Below are positions 41,663 through 50,864 of a stretch of 64,000 bases of DNA, in pieces. The notes under the pieces were generated by a model. That model worked only from the letters and a program-made list of their open reading frames with translations. It ran no database searches and was not told the DNA's origin. Where the stretch lies: NCBI GenBank assembly GCA_964427155.1, contig CAYRSC010000024.1:124001-188000 (forward strand). Direction: 5' to 3'. Position 1 is the first letter of the stretch, and each line of letters starts with the position of its first letter. The DNA is from Desulfothermus sp964427155 (GTDB taxonomy: Bacteria > Desulfobacterota > Desulfovibrionia > Desulfovibrionales > Desulfothermaceae). The position numbers and the translations under genes were made by a program.

Positions 41663-42829
41663 CTAAAACATATCCTCTCCTGCCTCCTCAATGGTCTTGT
41701 CAATAGCGGCCTTTAGCTCAGGGGGCAATCCCATTATATCCACATTCAAAAAGCCCCTCACAATGGTGGATGTGGCCTCCTCCTCATCCAGTCCCCGGGC
41801 CATGAGGTATTCAATCTCTTCCTGTGCCACCTTCCCCACAGCGGCCTCATGGGATAATTCCACCCCTTCCACAGTCCCTTTCAATTCAGGGATGGCGTGG
41901 ATCACCCCATCCTTCAGGATAAGGCCCTTACACTCTAGGTGCCCCTTGGAGGGGACAGAATTTCCCTCAATATATCCAGGGGCCACAATGGTCCCCCCTG
42001 TGGTAATGGCCCTGGATATTATCTCTGCCCTGGTATCAGGGGCATTTAACACAACTGCAGAACCCACATTTAGATAGGAGCCTGGAGGGGACACCAGAAT
42101 GGAGTTAGAGGTACATCTTGCACCTGCTCCATTGAGGTAAATTCGGGGATAGAGCTGGGCACTCTCTACAGGCTTCAGGAGGATGTAGTTATTTATAAAG
42201 ACCCCTCCCTCTTCCACTATGCACGCGGAACGAGGTCTTACATGGACCTGGGGTCCCCAGTTATGTATCATGGTAAAGGTGAGTTTTCCACCTCTCTTCA
42301 CATATACCTCTGAGATGCCCAGATGCAGAGCGGCCCGCACGTCATGGGCAACGGAACATCCTGTTATTATATGTAGCTCCGAATCCTCCTCCACCACGAT
42401 TATATTGTGAACATTTTGTCCCACCCTCTCCCTCTGGATAAAAAGACAGGACTGCACAGGACTGGTTATCCTGGCCCCTTTTTCCGTCCTTATAAAATAT
42501 CCGCCGTGGAGTTTTTCATATACTGCCCTGGTATATTTATCCTTATCTGGATTAACCAGCTTCCAGTAATATTCCTTCAATCCCTCATACCTTGCAAGGG
42601 CCTCCTTTATATCCATCACCTCCAGCCCGGACACGCACGTCTTACAATGGGCACGAGAATGATTTACATGTAGAAAGGTAGCGCTCCTATCCCTCTCTTC
42701 CAGATCTATGCCCGCCATAAGGAGATTATCTTTTTCCTCCTCAGACATGCTCCTGAGGTCTGTAATTGGTTCCACCTCTGCCCCATCTAAAATGAAGTCT
42801 TCAATCCTTATCTCTTCTACCTTAGACAT
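41663..42829 (-). CDS. sufB: SufB/SufD-family Fe-S scaffold (minimal SufBC / SMS type)
   Basis: Fe-S cluster assembly scaffold, 388 aa from ATG 42829, which has AAGGAG eight bases upstream (a GTG nine bases earlier is in frame). A beta-helix core (about 140-310) is followed by the C-terminal helical block with SHEAAVGKVAQEEIEYLMARG and the ending RGFLNVDI, typical of SufB/SufD. Only one SufBD-type gene plus sufC is present, with no SufS, SufE/U, SufD or SufA: this is the two-gene arrangement called SMS in recent surveys and common in anaerobes and archaea. It overlaps sufC by 13 bases. Confidence 0.9.
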   Translation of the reverse strand: MSKVEEIRIEDFILDGAEVEPITDLRSMSEEEKDNLLMAGIDLEERDRSATFLHVNHSRAHCKTCVSGLEVMDIKEALARYEGLKEYYWKLVNPDKDKYTRAVYEKLHGGYFIRTEKGARITSPVQSCLFIQRERVGQNVHNIIVVEEDSELHIITGCSVAHDVRAALHLGISEVYVKRGGKLTFTMIHNWGPQVHVRPRSACIVEEGGVFINNYILLKPVESAQLYPRIYLNGAGARCTSNSILVSPPGSYLNVGSAVVLNAPDTRAEIISRAITTGGTIVAPGYIEGNSVPSKGHLECKGLILKDGVIHAIPELKGTVEGVELSHEAAVGKVAQEEIEYLMARGLDEEEATSTIVRGFLNVDIMGLPPELKAAIDKTIEEAGEDMF

Positions 42830-43575
42830 CTTACACACTCCTTGTACCCATATTTTCTGATGTGTTCCAGGATATCCCTTGGCCTTGCCTCACAACATAA
42901 TAGCCCCCCATACATGACCATCCCCCTGTCTGCATTTATATAATCCAGGATATAGCCAGTATGAGTAATAATCAGGCCTGACACCTCCCTGCTCTCTTTG
43001 AGCTTTTTCATACTGGTGTCAGGTCTTGGCTTGAGCCCCTGTCCCAGGAGTTCCTTAACCACCTTCCCAATAAGGGCCATATTCTCCAGATCAACCCCAG
43101 ATTCTGGTTCGTCAAATAAAAGGAGCTTTGGTTGCTGGGCCATGAGTTGCAAAAGCTCTGAGCGCTTTATCTCTCCTCCAGAAAATCCCATATTTATATC
43201 CCTGTCCAAAAATTCCAGCATGTTCACCTGCCTGGCCATCCCTTCCACGTCCACATCCCTTCCCCGGGCACATAGCCTTACCAGGTCCCTGGTCCTGAGT
43301 CCATTTATGGTGGGAGGACGCTGAAAGGACATTCCTATCCCCATTCTCGCCCTCTCGTAGGTGGGCAGATGGGTTATATCCCTGCCCCTAAAAAAGATCT
43401 TACCCCTTACCACCCTATAATTACTAAACCCCATAATGGTCATAAGAAGGGTGGTCTTACCTGAGCCATTAGGCCCAAAAAGGATAAACGTCTCATTTTT
43501 CTCTATCTCCAGGTTTACTCCCTTAAGGACCTGTCTTCCCCCCACTTCCACATATAAGTCCTCAATCTTTAACAT
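42817..43575 (-). CDS. sufC: SufC ATPase
   Basis: ABC-type ATPase of the Suf scaffold complex, 252 aa. Walker A FGPNGSGKTTLL near residue 34, signature FSGGEIKRSELLQL near 130, Walker B LLLFDEPESGVDLEN near 152, and H-switch in LIITHTGYILDYI. The SufC-specific GIGMSFQRPP (Q loop) is near 81. Same strand and overlapping sufB. The order sufC-sufB matches minimal systems. Upstream lies a rhomboid protease 31 bases away. Confidence 0.94.
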   Translation of the reverse strand: MLKIEDLYVEVGGRQVLKGVNLEIEKNETFILFGPNGSGKTTLLMTIMGFSNYRVVRGKIFFRGRDITHLPTYERARMGIGMSFQRPPTINGLRTRDLVRLCARGRDVDVEGMARQVNMLEFLDRDINMGFSGGEIKRSELLQLMAQQPKLLLFDEPESGVDLENMALIGKVVKELLGQGLKPRPDTSMKKLKESREVSGLIITHTGYILDYINADRGMVMYGGLLCCEARPRDILEHIRKYGYKECVRCLR

Positions 43576-43606
43576 CTACATTCCTCCCACTGGCTTCTTT
43601 ACTAAT

Positions 43607-44329
43607 TTAAGAAAACAAAAACTCCTCTTCCTTAGGATAAGGCCTCAGTCCCCCCCTGTCATCTCTAAATAGGGGTAAAAACAAGATTCCAGCCACAAAC
43701 CCAAAGGCATGGGCCCACCAGGCCACCCCCCCTGCCCCTGCCATGGTAAGGGAGGAGGAGATTCCAGAGATGAGTTGTATCCCAAACCATATTCCCAGAA
43801 ATACCCACGCAGGGAGGTTCACAAAGAGAGGAAATATGAGGATAGGGATAAGGGTGAGGACCCTGGCAGAGGGATAGAGCACAAGATAGGCACCCATTAC
43901 CCCGGCAATTGCTCCAGAGGCCCCAATAACAGGAAGGGTGGAGTCTGGATACACAAACATATGTCCTGCCAGGGCGCATAGCCCACAGAGGAAATAGAAG
44001 ATCACAAATCTGTAGGGGCCCATTATATCCTCCACATTATCCGCAAAGACCCATAGGACCCACATGTTGCCCAGATAGTGGATGAATCCAGCATGGATAA
44101 ACATATAGGTGAAAAAGGGTACAATCCCTGCGTCAGGATAACCCATCCACCTCGCCCACACTGGATGAAAATATCTGGCAGGCACCACCCCATAGAGGTT
44201 AAAAAGGTTTGCCAGCTCCGGCCTGCCCATAAAAAGTTCCATTCCATAGACCAGGGTGTTTATGAGGATAATGGTCCTCACTGCATAAGGGGGGTGTCGT
44301 CTGGGGATATAGTCTTTTATGGGAAACAT
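43607..44329 (-). CDS. Rhomboid-family intramembrane serine protease
   Basis: 240 aa with six or seven TM segments. The catalytic Ser is in VIGASGAIAGVMGAY (near 136) and the His in AWWAHAFGFVAGILF (near 208), so the dyad is complete. The oxyanion region HAGFIHYLGNMWVLWVFADN near 80-98 includes the conserved HxxxN (split here as HAGFIHYLGN and MWVLWVF). Substrate unknown. Sits between the RluD-CoaE fusion and sufC, 82 and 31 bases away; no functional link is evident. Confidence 0.92.
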   Translation of the reverse strand: MFPIKDYIPRRHPPYAVRTIILINTLVYGMELFMGRPELANLFNLYGVVPARYFHPVWARWMGYPDAGIVPFFTYMFIHAGFIHYLGNMWVLWVFADNVEDIMGPYRFVIFYFLCGLCALAGHMFVYPDSTLPVIGASGAIAGVMGAYLVLYPSARVLTLIPILIFPLFVNLPAWVFLGIWFGIQLISGISSSLTMAGAGGVAWWAHAFGFVAGILFLPLFRDDRGGLRPYPKEEEFLFS

Positions 44330-44411
44330 ATAAAGATACCTCTCAGCAACTCATCTAGGGACCAGATCATCCAAGGGACCACAAATTATTGCTCAACTGC
44401 TACTTCCACGG

Positions 44412-46043
44412 TTAACCCTGAATTATACAGGACCTTTTCAGGCGCTCAATCTCCTGCATGAGCCTCTTTCTCCTCAGGGACCGCAGGATCTCCCTTAGAG
44501 AAGATACCTTTTTCTCAAGGGATGCCTTATCACCAGAGTTGTCCACGATTATATCTGCCATCCTTACCTTTTCCCTCTGGGGAAGTTGCCAGGAATCTAT
44601 CCATGATATCTGCTCTTTACTCCACCCCCTAAGGACCGAAAGCCTCTGATACCTCTCTTCATCTTCACAAAACACCAGCACCACCACATCAAATATCCTG
44701 GCAGGGCCATGCCATCTCGCCTCAAATAAGAGGGGTACCTCACACACCAAGAGCCTTTTATACTGATTTTTTTTCAAAAAATCCACAAGTTCTCCCTCCA
44801 CCAGAGGATGAATCACCTTCAGGAGTTGCTCATAAAAAGGCGGGTGCTTACGCATGGATGCAAGTAGTTTTTTTCTATCCACCTCTCCCCTGTCCTGATC
44901 CAGAAAATCGCTCCCAAAGGTCCGTCGTATCATCTCCCATCCTGCCTCTCCTCTCCTGTAGAGACGAGCCACCACTGCATCTGCATCCCAGAGGGAGCAT
45001 CCCCTGTCTGCACACAGGCCCCTGCTCAAGTTGGACTTTCCAGCCCCCACACTCCCAGTTATCCCCACCACCAGAGGACGGGATAGGAGTTGAAGAAGGA
45101 CCCTGTAGAAATCCAGGGGGACAGGGGAGGTAAACCTCAGGGTCCTGTGCTTACGGGGATGAGGGAATTCAAGAGACCAGGAATGTAACATCTGACGTTT
45201 TATCAAAAGGGGAAGAATAGGGGAGCTACATGAGTTCCTGTTTCCCCCATATACCTGGTCCCCAACCACAGGATGCCCCAGATAGCCCATATGCACCCGG
45301 ATCTGATGGGTGCGTCCAGTCAATATCCTTACCTCCACAAGCGATATATCCTCTCTCTCAAAATATTCCAGCACACGATACAGGGTTATGGCATCCCTGC
45401 CCTTAGGGGACACGCACATCCTGGTCCTCACATGGGGGTCCCTTGCAATGGGTACCTCTATCCTCCCCTCGCCCTGAGGGGGCCTTCCCCACACAAGGGC
45501 CAGATAGGTCTTTTTTATCCTCCTAGCTTTGAAAAACTCCTTCAATATCTCCTGGGTATGAGAATTAAGGGCGATCAACATAAGCCCAGAGGTATCTTTG
45601 TCCAGCCGGTGCACTATACCTGGTCTTTCCCTATCCATACCAGATAGGGAGGGGAAGTGGGCCAGCAGATGATGCACAAGGGTGGGCCCTGTGCAGGAAA
45701 GAGCAGGATGAACCGGAAGATGTGGGGGTTTGTCTATTACTGCCACATCTTCATCTCTCCACACCACCTCCACATCTCCCCTTATCCCCTTTATCCCCTG
45801 GGGGGGTCCTAAGGTGGGGGAAGGGGCAATCCTTATCCTTATCCTCTCTCCTCCCCTTAACCTCAATGAGGGCCTTGGGGAATCCACCCCTTCCACCTCC
45901 ACCTCGCCAGAGAGGATCATCTCCTTTACCCTGGAGCGAGAAATCCCCTCTGAGGAGAGTCTTCTGGAAAGCCACCTGTCTAGTCTATCACAGGTGTGTG
46001 GTTCAATCTCTAAAGTTCGCCCCTCTCTATCCTTCTCCTCCAC
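44412..46043 (-). CDS. Fusion of RluD-type pseudouridine synthase and dephospho-CoA kinase
   Basis: 543 aa, two complete enzymes in one chain. Residues about 18-70 are an S4 RNA-binding domain; 95-315 the RluA/RluD catalytic domain with D148 in HRLDKDTSG and GRTHQIRVHM near 242; 323-530 dephospho-CoA kinase with P-loop GITGSVGAGKS (327-337), DADAVVARLY and DIIVDNSGD. The first part modifies rRNA or tRNA uridines; the second phosphorylates dephospho-CoA in the last CoA step. No stop or frameshift separates them. GTG start with GGAGGTG just upstream. I recall the same fusion from Desulfovibrio genomes, so it is probably lineage-shared. Confidence 0.92.
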   Translation of the reverse strand: MEEKDREGRTLEIEPHTCDRLDRWLSRRLSSEGISRSRVKEMILSGEVEVEGVDSPRPSLRLRGGERIRIRIAPSPTLGPPQGIKGIRGDVEVVWRDEDVAVIDKPPHLPVHPALSCTGPTLVHHLLAHFPSLSGMDRERPGIVHRLDKDTSGLMLIALNSHTQEILKEFFKARRIKKTYLALVWGRPPQGEGRIEVPIARDPHVRTRMCVSPKGRDAITLYRVLEYFEREDISLVEVRILTGRTHQIRVHMGYLGHPVVGDQVYGGNRNSCSSPILPLLIKRQMLHSWSLEFPHPRKHRTLRFTSPVPLDFYRVLLQLLSRPLVVGITGSVGAGKSNLSRGLCADRGCSLWDADAVVARLYRRGEAGWEMIRRTFGSDFLDQDRGEVDRKKLLASMRKHPPFYEQLLKVIHPLVEGELVDFLKKNQYKRLLVCEVPLLFEARWHGPARIFDVVVLVFCEDEERYQRLSVLRGWSKEQISWIDSWQLPQREKVRMADIIVDNSGDKASLEKKVSSLREILRSLRRKRLMQEIERLKRSCIIQG

Positions 46044-46888
46044 TCATCCACCTCCCTCACAGGTCCCAGGGAAAAATCTGGAAACCTCACAAGATAATGA
46101 CATAAATACAATCTCCTTGCCTCTCTTGCCTCCCCATATAGGGGATCTCCCACAACAGGATGAGAGATATGGGCAAGATGTGCCCTTATCTGGTGTCTCC
46201 TCCCCTTAAATATAACCACCTCAAGCAGGGATGCCCCTGCCTCGGGGAAATAGCGCAAGGGGATTATTCTGCTCCAGCGCCTTCTATCCCCGTCCTCCCC
46301 TGGGAGGACCCTTACCCGTCTCCTCTTCCTGTGGTCAATGGGATTTTTTATCCATCTCCCCCTGCTCACCCTTCCCTCAACCAGACACAGGTAGTGCTTC
46401 TGGACCCCTCCCTCCTCCTGAAGTCTCCTGTATTTCTCCACGCCCTCCTTTTCTCTGGAAAAGAGTATGATTCCACTGGTCAAAAAATCCAATCTATTTA
46501 AGAGATAGGGCATCCCTCCCACACGCCTCTCCAGATGTTGTTGGATGGAAGGGCTGTGTCTTCCCCTCTCAGTATGACAAAAAGGGGGCTTATACACCCC
46601 TTCAATTCCCCACTTTCCACTCAAGGTCTCAAGGGGGATAGCAGGGGGGTGAGAGCGAAAACCCTCTGAGTCAAGACACACCTCCACCACACACCCCTTT
46701 TCAAGACTCCTCCCCTTCTTGCGTATCACATGGCCATCAACCCTTACCTGTCCCCTTTCAATAAGGGACCTCACATACCTGAGGCCGCGGCCTGTGACAT
46801 TTCTCAAAAAGGCATCCAGTCTTATCCCAGTGGGCTCATCCACACAAAAGGTGAGATGGTGTCCCTCAGGAGAGTCTTTCAAGGGCAT
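46010..46888 (-). CDS. RluA-family pseudouridine synthase
   Basis: 292 aa. S4 domain at about 18-70 (RLDAFLRNVTGRGLRYVRSL), catalytic domain to about 285. The catalytic Asp is D134 in LLNRLDFLTSG, with the usual HRLD changed to NRLD; the GRRHQIRAHLAHISHPVVGD block near 237-256 confirms the family. RNA target unknown. Overlaps the CCA enzyme upstream by 23 bases and the RluD-CoaE fusion downstream by 34, an unusually compressed trio. It is not a copy of the RluD half; identity in the mid region is low. Confidence 0.9.
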   Translation of the reverse strand: MPLKDSPEGHHLTFCVDEPTGIRLDAFLRNVTGRGLRYVRSLIERGQVRVDGHVIRKKGRSLEKGCVVEVCLDSEGFRSHPPAIPLETLSGKWGIEGVYKPPFCHTERGRHSPSIQQHLERRVGGMPYLLNRLDFLTSGIILFSREKEGVEKYRRLQEEGGVQKHYLCLVEGRVSRGRWIKNPIDHRKRRRVRVLPGEDGDRRRWSRIIPLRYFPEAGASLLEVVIFKGRRHQIRAHLAHISHPVVGDPLYGEAREARRLYLCHYLVRFPDFSLGPVREVDEWRRRIERGEL

Positions 46889-47909
46889 CTGCCTGCATCT
46901 CCCGCAAGACCTTCCCCGCCCCTGGGCCCAGGTCCCTAAAACAGGGGGGAAGGTGAACAGACCTTATTATCTCAATCTCCCTCTCTGCCCTCAAAAGCAT
47001 CTCCTCTCCTGTGAGATGCTCCATGACCCTGAAAAAAGGGACCTCCAGATGCAGTGAGGAAAGGGAGAGGAGGAGTTCCACCCTCTCTCTCGCAGGGAGA
47101 CAAGAGAACCCCTTGCCCCAAAGATAATATCTCAAAAAGACCCTGGTGGCCCTCACAAACCTCCGGGGCAATCCAATACCCTTTACCAGAGAGAGGAGTC
47201 TCTCTTCCACACAGGTGAAGGAACGCTGATAAGAGCATAAAAAATAACAACAAAAGGCCAGCCATACACCCATCTCATCCCCTGCAAGGGCATCAATGAG
47301 GGAAAGGGCATCCCCTTCTATCTTACCCTCTATCTCCTCCATAAAGAATGCAGTGGCCCTGTTATTTATGAGGAGGTCAAAAAATCTGGAAGGGGAGGGA
47401 GAAGACAGTGCCTTTAAGAACTCCCTGGCCACCCTTTCCCTGGGTATGGTCTTCATGAGAGAGCCACAAGAGCCCACCTCTGCAATGACCTCTATGAGGG
47501 TGGGGGAAATGGAAAATCCTGGGAATAGGGCGGCAAACCTGGCGGCCCTATATACCCTAAGGGGGTCGCGTTCAAAGTTTTTTCTGGAGATGGGTCTGAG
47601 GAGCCCCTTCTCAAGGTCATGGAGGGCAAGGGGATGGGCAAATAGCCTTCCCTTATCATCCCTGGCCACCGCATTTATGGTGAGGTCCCTGGAAGAGAGG
47701 TCTTCCTCTATACTTGAATAGGGGCTAAGCACATACTCGTCCCTTCCAACAAGATATACTGGATATCTCCTCCCAACCTTTCTGGCCCGGGGGAACCTCC
47801 TTAAAAACTCCTCTTCTGTGGCCCCAATTACCACAAAATCCCTGTCCCCTCCCGGGGACCTCCCCATGAGTTCATCTCTAACCCTGCCTCCAACAAGATA
47901 TATCCTCAA
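46866..47909 (-). CDS. cca: CCA tRNA nucleotidyltransferase
   Basis: Adds CCA to tRNA 3' ends, needed here because the tRNA-His gene does not encode it. 347 aa class II enzyme: VGGRVRDELMG at 6-16, catalytic D22-R-D24, the DLTINAVARD motif near 74, DLEKGLLRPI, and RDPLRVYRAARFAAL near 115-128. It lacks an HD domain. Start codon is TTG, supported by AGGAGGGG six to seven bases upstream; no in-frame ATG is available. First gene of the cca-rluA-rluD/coaE-rhomboid-sufC-sufB run. A CC-adding or poly(A) polymerase role cannot be excluded. Confidence 0.9.
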   Translation of the reverse strand: MRIYLVGGRVRDELMGRSPGGDRDFVVIGATEEEFLRRFPRARKVGRRYPVYLVGRDEYVLSPYSSIEEDLSSRDLTINAVARDDKGRLFAHPLALHDLEKGLLRPISRKNFERDPLRVYRAARFAALFPGFSISPTLIEVIAEVGSCGSLMKTIPRERVAREFLKALSSPSPSRFFDLLINNRATAFFMEEIEGKIEGDALSLIDALAGDEMGVWLAFCCYFLCSYQRSFTCVEERLLSLVKGIGLPRRFVRATRVFLRYYLWGKGFSCLPARERVELLLSLSSLHLEVPFFRVMEHLTGEEMLLRAEREIEIIRSVHLPPCFRDLGPGAGKVLREMQADALERLS

Positions 47910-47952
47910 CCCATTCCCCTCCTACACACTAAAAAGCCTTCTTCTGGACACT

Positions 47953-47983
47953 AAAAAGCCAGGCCCATATAAGGGGCCTGGCT
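47953..47983 (-). terminator. Intrinsic terminator after the porin gene
   Basis: Minus strand: 10-bp perfect stem AGCCAGGCCC/GGGCCTGGCT, 7-base loop, followed by five U. Lies 32 bases beyond the porin stop. Confidence 0.88.
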
Positions 47984-48014
47984 TGTATAGGCGTCAGGGC
48001 ATAGGGGAAGCTCT

Positions 48015-49385
48015 TTAGAACTTATACTTGAAACCAAATACTGCTCCATATGCAGCGTCGTCCAGATAGTCCTTACCCCATACATTCTCATCCATATTGA
48101 GCTTACCATAGCTGAGTTCCAGGATAGCGGCCAGGTTCTCATAGATCTTATATTTGGACTCTAATTTCATCTGGAAAAAGGAATCCTCCTTGGAAAAATA
48201 TTCATTATAAGCAGCCCTATTGGCCTTTACAATATTTTTATCTATAGTACCCTTTCCATATTCAATGGCAAAGGTAGAAGATAGGTTATCAACCACAGAG
48301 ATGTCTTTAAGGGCCAGACCAACCAGCCAGAACCCTAAGGGGTTACCACTATACAAACCATCACCGCCAACATTCACAAAGTTACATCCATTGCCCACTA
48401 CAAAGCCAACAGGTGTTGCCCATACATAGTCATTTCCTAAGATAGGAAGCATTTCACTTCCATCTGTCCCATTGTCATCATCTCCACTGGAGTATACAAA
48501 ATAGGCCATTGGAGTCATCATATCCATCTTATAGGAGGCAGCCAGATCTACATATATACCAGATCTATCATTATTGTCCTTTTTTGCATCCACCTTACCA
48601 TAGACTACCTGTCCCTTCACATCAATGGGCTGAAACAGGGAAATATCATAACCCATTCCCAGCCAATAGGCCTTGGCAGCACCAGTCAATGCTGTAGCTC
48701 CTACTACCGGACGAAGCCTAGCTTCACTAGCCAGATCACCAAGCACTGCCCCTGCATTGTTTACATTCTTATCAATAAAGGCATATACAAAATAGGGATT
48801 TATCTTTACCCCTTCCAGCTTTACAGGCACAGAGAGGAGGGCTGCATCTATGTTTCCACCATCAGCACCTCTCCCAGATCTTCCTGCCTGATCCTGAGAC
48901 CAGGGTCTCAGCCACCCAGCAGTGACACTTATCATGTCATTCACAGGTACATTTACAAGGGCTCCTGCAATATCACAGAAGAGCACAGGGTTTGCAAAGG
49001 CGCCCCCGGGAAGGGCAACGCCCTGGGCACCAATCTTGAAGGTCACATTGGTGTCAGGCCACTTAAAGGTGAGCATGGCCCTCTTTACCACCATAATATT
49101 CTTATCCATCTTGGTGGCACCATTGGCAGGGTCACCCCACTTCTGGTTGATCTCCAGTCCCACCGTTGCCTTGAGGTTCTCATTGGCAATAAAATCAAAG
49201 AAAAATCTCAGCCTCTGTCCAGCGGTGAAACGATCATGAGCCGCGGTAGAGTTAAAATTATAGTTTACAATATTAGAGGCGGCGGCCATAAAATACCCAT
49301 AGGTCTTCAGACTGGTTGCAGAGGCACTCATGCTAAAGGAAAACACCATTGCCCCTGCGAGAAGAGCAATTAACCATTTCTTCAT
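48015..49385 (-). CDS. Outer-membrane porin (Desulfovibrio-type trimeric porin-like)
   Basis: 456 aa. Signal peptide residues 1-24 (LIALLAGAMVFSFSMSASA end), mature protein rich in Gly/Asn/Asp with alternating strand pattern and C-terminal KYKF, the Phe-ended barrel signature. The opening LKTYGYFMAAAS and RLRFFFDFIANENLKATVGLE resemble the homotrimeric porins of sulfate reducers. Probably the major general porin: it has a strong promoter, a perfect Shine-Dalgarno (AAAGGAGG, 7-base spacing) and its own terminator. Codon use is more like a highly expressed gene (AAG, GGT, CCA mix) than its neighbours. Confidence 0.85.
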   Translation of the reverse strand: MKKWLIALLAGAMVFSFSMSASATSLKTYGYFMAAASNIVNYNFNSTAAHDRFTAGQRLRFFFDFIANENLKATVGLEINQKWGDPANGATKMDKNIMVVKRAMLTFKWPDTNVTFKIGAQGVALPGGAFANPVLFCDIAGALVNVPVNDMISVTAGWLRPWSQDQAGRSGRGADGGNIDAALLSVPVKLEGVKINPYFVYAFIDKNVNNAGAVLGDLASEARLRPVVGATALTGAAKAYWLGMGYDISLFQPIDVKGQVVYGKVDAKKDNNDRSGIYVDLAASYKMDMMTPMAYFVYSSGDDDNGTDGSEMLPILGNDYVWATPVGFVVGNGCNFVNVGGDGLYSGNPLGFWLVGLALKDISVVDNLSSTFAIEYGKGTIDKNIVKANRAAYNEYFSKEDSFFQMKLESKYKIYENLAAILELSYGKLNMDENVWGKDYLDDAAYGAVFGFKYKF

Positions 49386-49452
49386 ACTCTTCTTCCTCCT
49401 TTCGCTTTTTTTGGTTTAAAAACATTCCCCTGACGCCAGAAACATAGATAGA

Positions 49453-49481
49453 GTTATATAGAGAGGCGGGGGAAAAATCAA
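49453..49481 (-). promoter_or_regulatory. Porin promoter
   Basis: Minus strand TTGATT (complement of 49476-49481), 17-base spacer, TATAAC (complement of 49453-49458). Upstream is very A/T-rich, like an UP element. Leader of about 60 bases to the ATG. Confidence 0.65.
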
Positions 49482-49483
49482 GC

Positions 49484-49514
49484 AAAATTTTGACAAAAGT
49501 TAAAAAATTTTGAC
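49484..49514. repeat. Two 11-base direct repeats upstream of the porin promoter
   Basis: AAAATTTTGAC at 49484-49494 and again at 49504-49514, 20 bases apart start to start (about two helical turns) and ending 3 bases from the -35. Arrangement fits an activator that binds direct repeats on one DNA face, such as OmpR/PhoB-type regulators. No regulator is identified. Confidence 0.55.
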
Positions 49515-49560
49515 GGTAAAAATTTTTTAACTCCATCCCTACCGGAGGGGCACACCCCTA

Positions 49561-50154
49561 CTATAGGCCCTGGATAAAATACCTCACCCCCTCCTCCAGC
49601 ATCTGCACCGCCAGCAATACCAGTATAAGCCCCATGAGCCTCTCTATGGCCCTGGTGCCCCTGTCCTTGAGGAGGATACCAATACGGATAAATACAAGCA
49701 TTATGGCGAGAGAAAGGCTCCAGGCCAGGAGGATGGCAAGAAACACCGCTCCCTGGGATGGCTCCTTTCTGGCATAGAGCATGATTGCGGCAAGCAGGGA
49801 GGGACCTGCAACAAAGGGGGTGGCAATGGGGACAATAAAGGGGTCTCTTTCATAGGTGGAGATGGAGCCCCTATCCTCTGGAAATATAAGTTTCAGGGAG
49901 ATGATGAAGAGGATAATCCCCCCTGCTATCCTAAGGGTGGATGGGTCTATGGAGAGCAGGGCCAAGAGGGCCCCTCCACAAAACTGGAATATTACCATAA
50001 TAACAAGGGCAAATACCATCTCCCTTATGATAATGCGTGCCTGGGAGGAGGGCCTATATCCCCGAAGGATGGCCAGACATGCGGTGGAGTTGGCAAAGGG
50101 ATCCATAATTAAAAAAAGGGGAATGGCAAGCTCCAGGACGTGTCTGAGTAACAA
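49561..50154 (-). CDS. MarC-family integral membrane protein
   Basis: 197 aa with six hydrophobic segments (UPF0056/MarC). Conserved blocks: PLFLIMDPFANSTACLAIL at 11-29, and PIATPFVAGPSLLAAIML near 108-125. Function of the family is not established. It begins 3 bases after livF on the same strand, so it is the tail gene of the liv operon; whether it helps export or import amino acids is unknown. No terminator seen after it, although the porin promoter region follows. Confidence 0.88.
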   Translation of the reverse strand: MLLRHVLELAIPLFLIMDPFANSTACLAILRGYRPSSQARIIIREMVFALVIMVIFQFCGGALLALLSIDPSTLRIAGGIILFIISLKLIFPEDRGSISTYERDPFIVPIATPFVAGPSLLAAIMLYARKEPSQGAVFLAILLAWSLSLAIMLVFIRIGILLKDRGTRAIERLMGLILVLLAVQMLEEGVRYFIQGL

Positions 50155-50157
50155 TCA

Positions 50158-50862
50158 TTACCCTCCAAGGTATGCCTTTCTCACCTGGGGATTTGCCAGC
50201 AGTTTTGCACTCTCATCCTCCAATACTATGTTTCCCACCTCCATGACATATCCCCTGTGGGCCAATTTAAGGGCGGCCTTTGCATTTTGCTCTACCAGCA
50301 GGACAGTGACGCCTGACTCACTGATGGTCTTTATGGTCTCAAATATGGACCTCACCAGGATAGGGGCAAGTCCCAAGGAGGGCTCATCCATAAGTAGGAG
50401 CCTGGGGTTTGACATAAGGCCCCTTGCAATAGCAAGCATCTGTTGCTCTCCACCACTAAGGGTCCCTGCCAACTGGTTCCTGCGCTCCTTGAGACGAGGA
50501 AAGAGGGAATAGGCCCATTCCTTATTCCGTTCTATGGTGCCCCTATCTCTTATGGTAAAGGCCCCCAAAGAGAGATTCTCCTCAACAGTAAGGGTCCCAA
50601 AGAGTCTCCTTCCCTCAGGCACCTGAGAAATCCCCATCTCCACTATCCTGTTGGCAGGGACCTTTGTTATGTCCGTTCCCTCAAAGAGAATGGAGCCGTG
50701 AGAGGGTCTAATGAGGCCGCTGATGGTGAGAAGGGTGGTGGACTTTCCCGCACCATTGGCCCCCAAAATGGTGACTATCTCTCCCTGTTTTACATAAATG
50801 TCTATGCCGTGGATTGCCTCAATGTTTCCATATCTTACGTGCAGGTCCTTTATCTCCAGCAT
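50158..50862 (-). CDS. livF: LivF-type ABC transporter ATP-binding protein (second liv system)
   Basis: 234 aa. Walker A GANGAGKST, signature TLSGGEQQMLAIARGL, Walker B LLLMDEPSLGLAP and LivF motif QVPEGRRLFGTLTVEENL. Two bases separate it from livG. Part of the complete minus-strand operon livK-livH-livM-livG-livF-marC. Compared with the LivF at 1598-2314 it shares the family motifs but differs in most other positions, so these are two separate importers. Confidence 0.95.
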   Translation of the reverse strand: MLEIKDLHVRYGNIEAIHGIDIYVKQGEIVTILGANGAGKSTTLLTISGLIRPSHGSILFEGTDITKVPANRIVEMGISQVPEGRRLFGTLTVEENLSLGAFTIRDRGTIERNKEWAYSLFPRLKERRNQLAGTLSGGEQQMLAIARGLMSNPRLLLMDEPSLGLAPILVRSIFETIKTISESGVTVLLVEQNAKAALKLAHRGYVMEVGNIVLEDESAKLLANPQVRKAYLGG

Positions 50863-50864
50863 AA

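Noticed and set aside
47926..47960. 13-base direct repeat ACACTAAAAAGCC (two copies, 22 bases apart)
   Set aside because: One copy is part of the porin terminator tail; no further copies or insertion features, so probably a local duplication.
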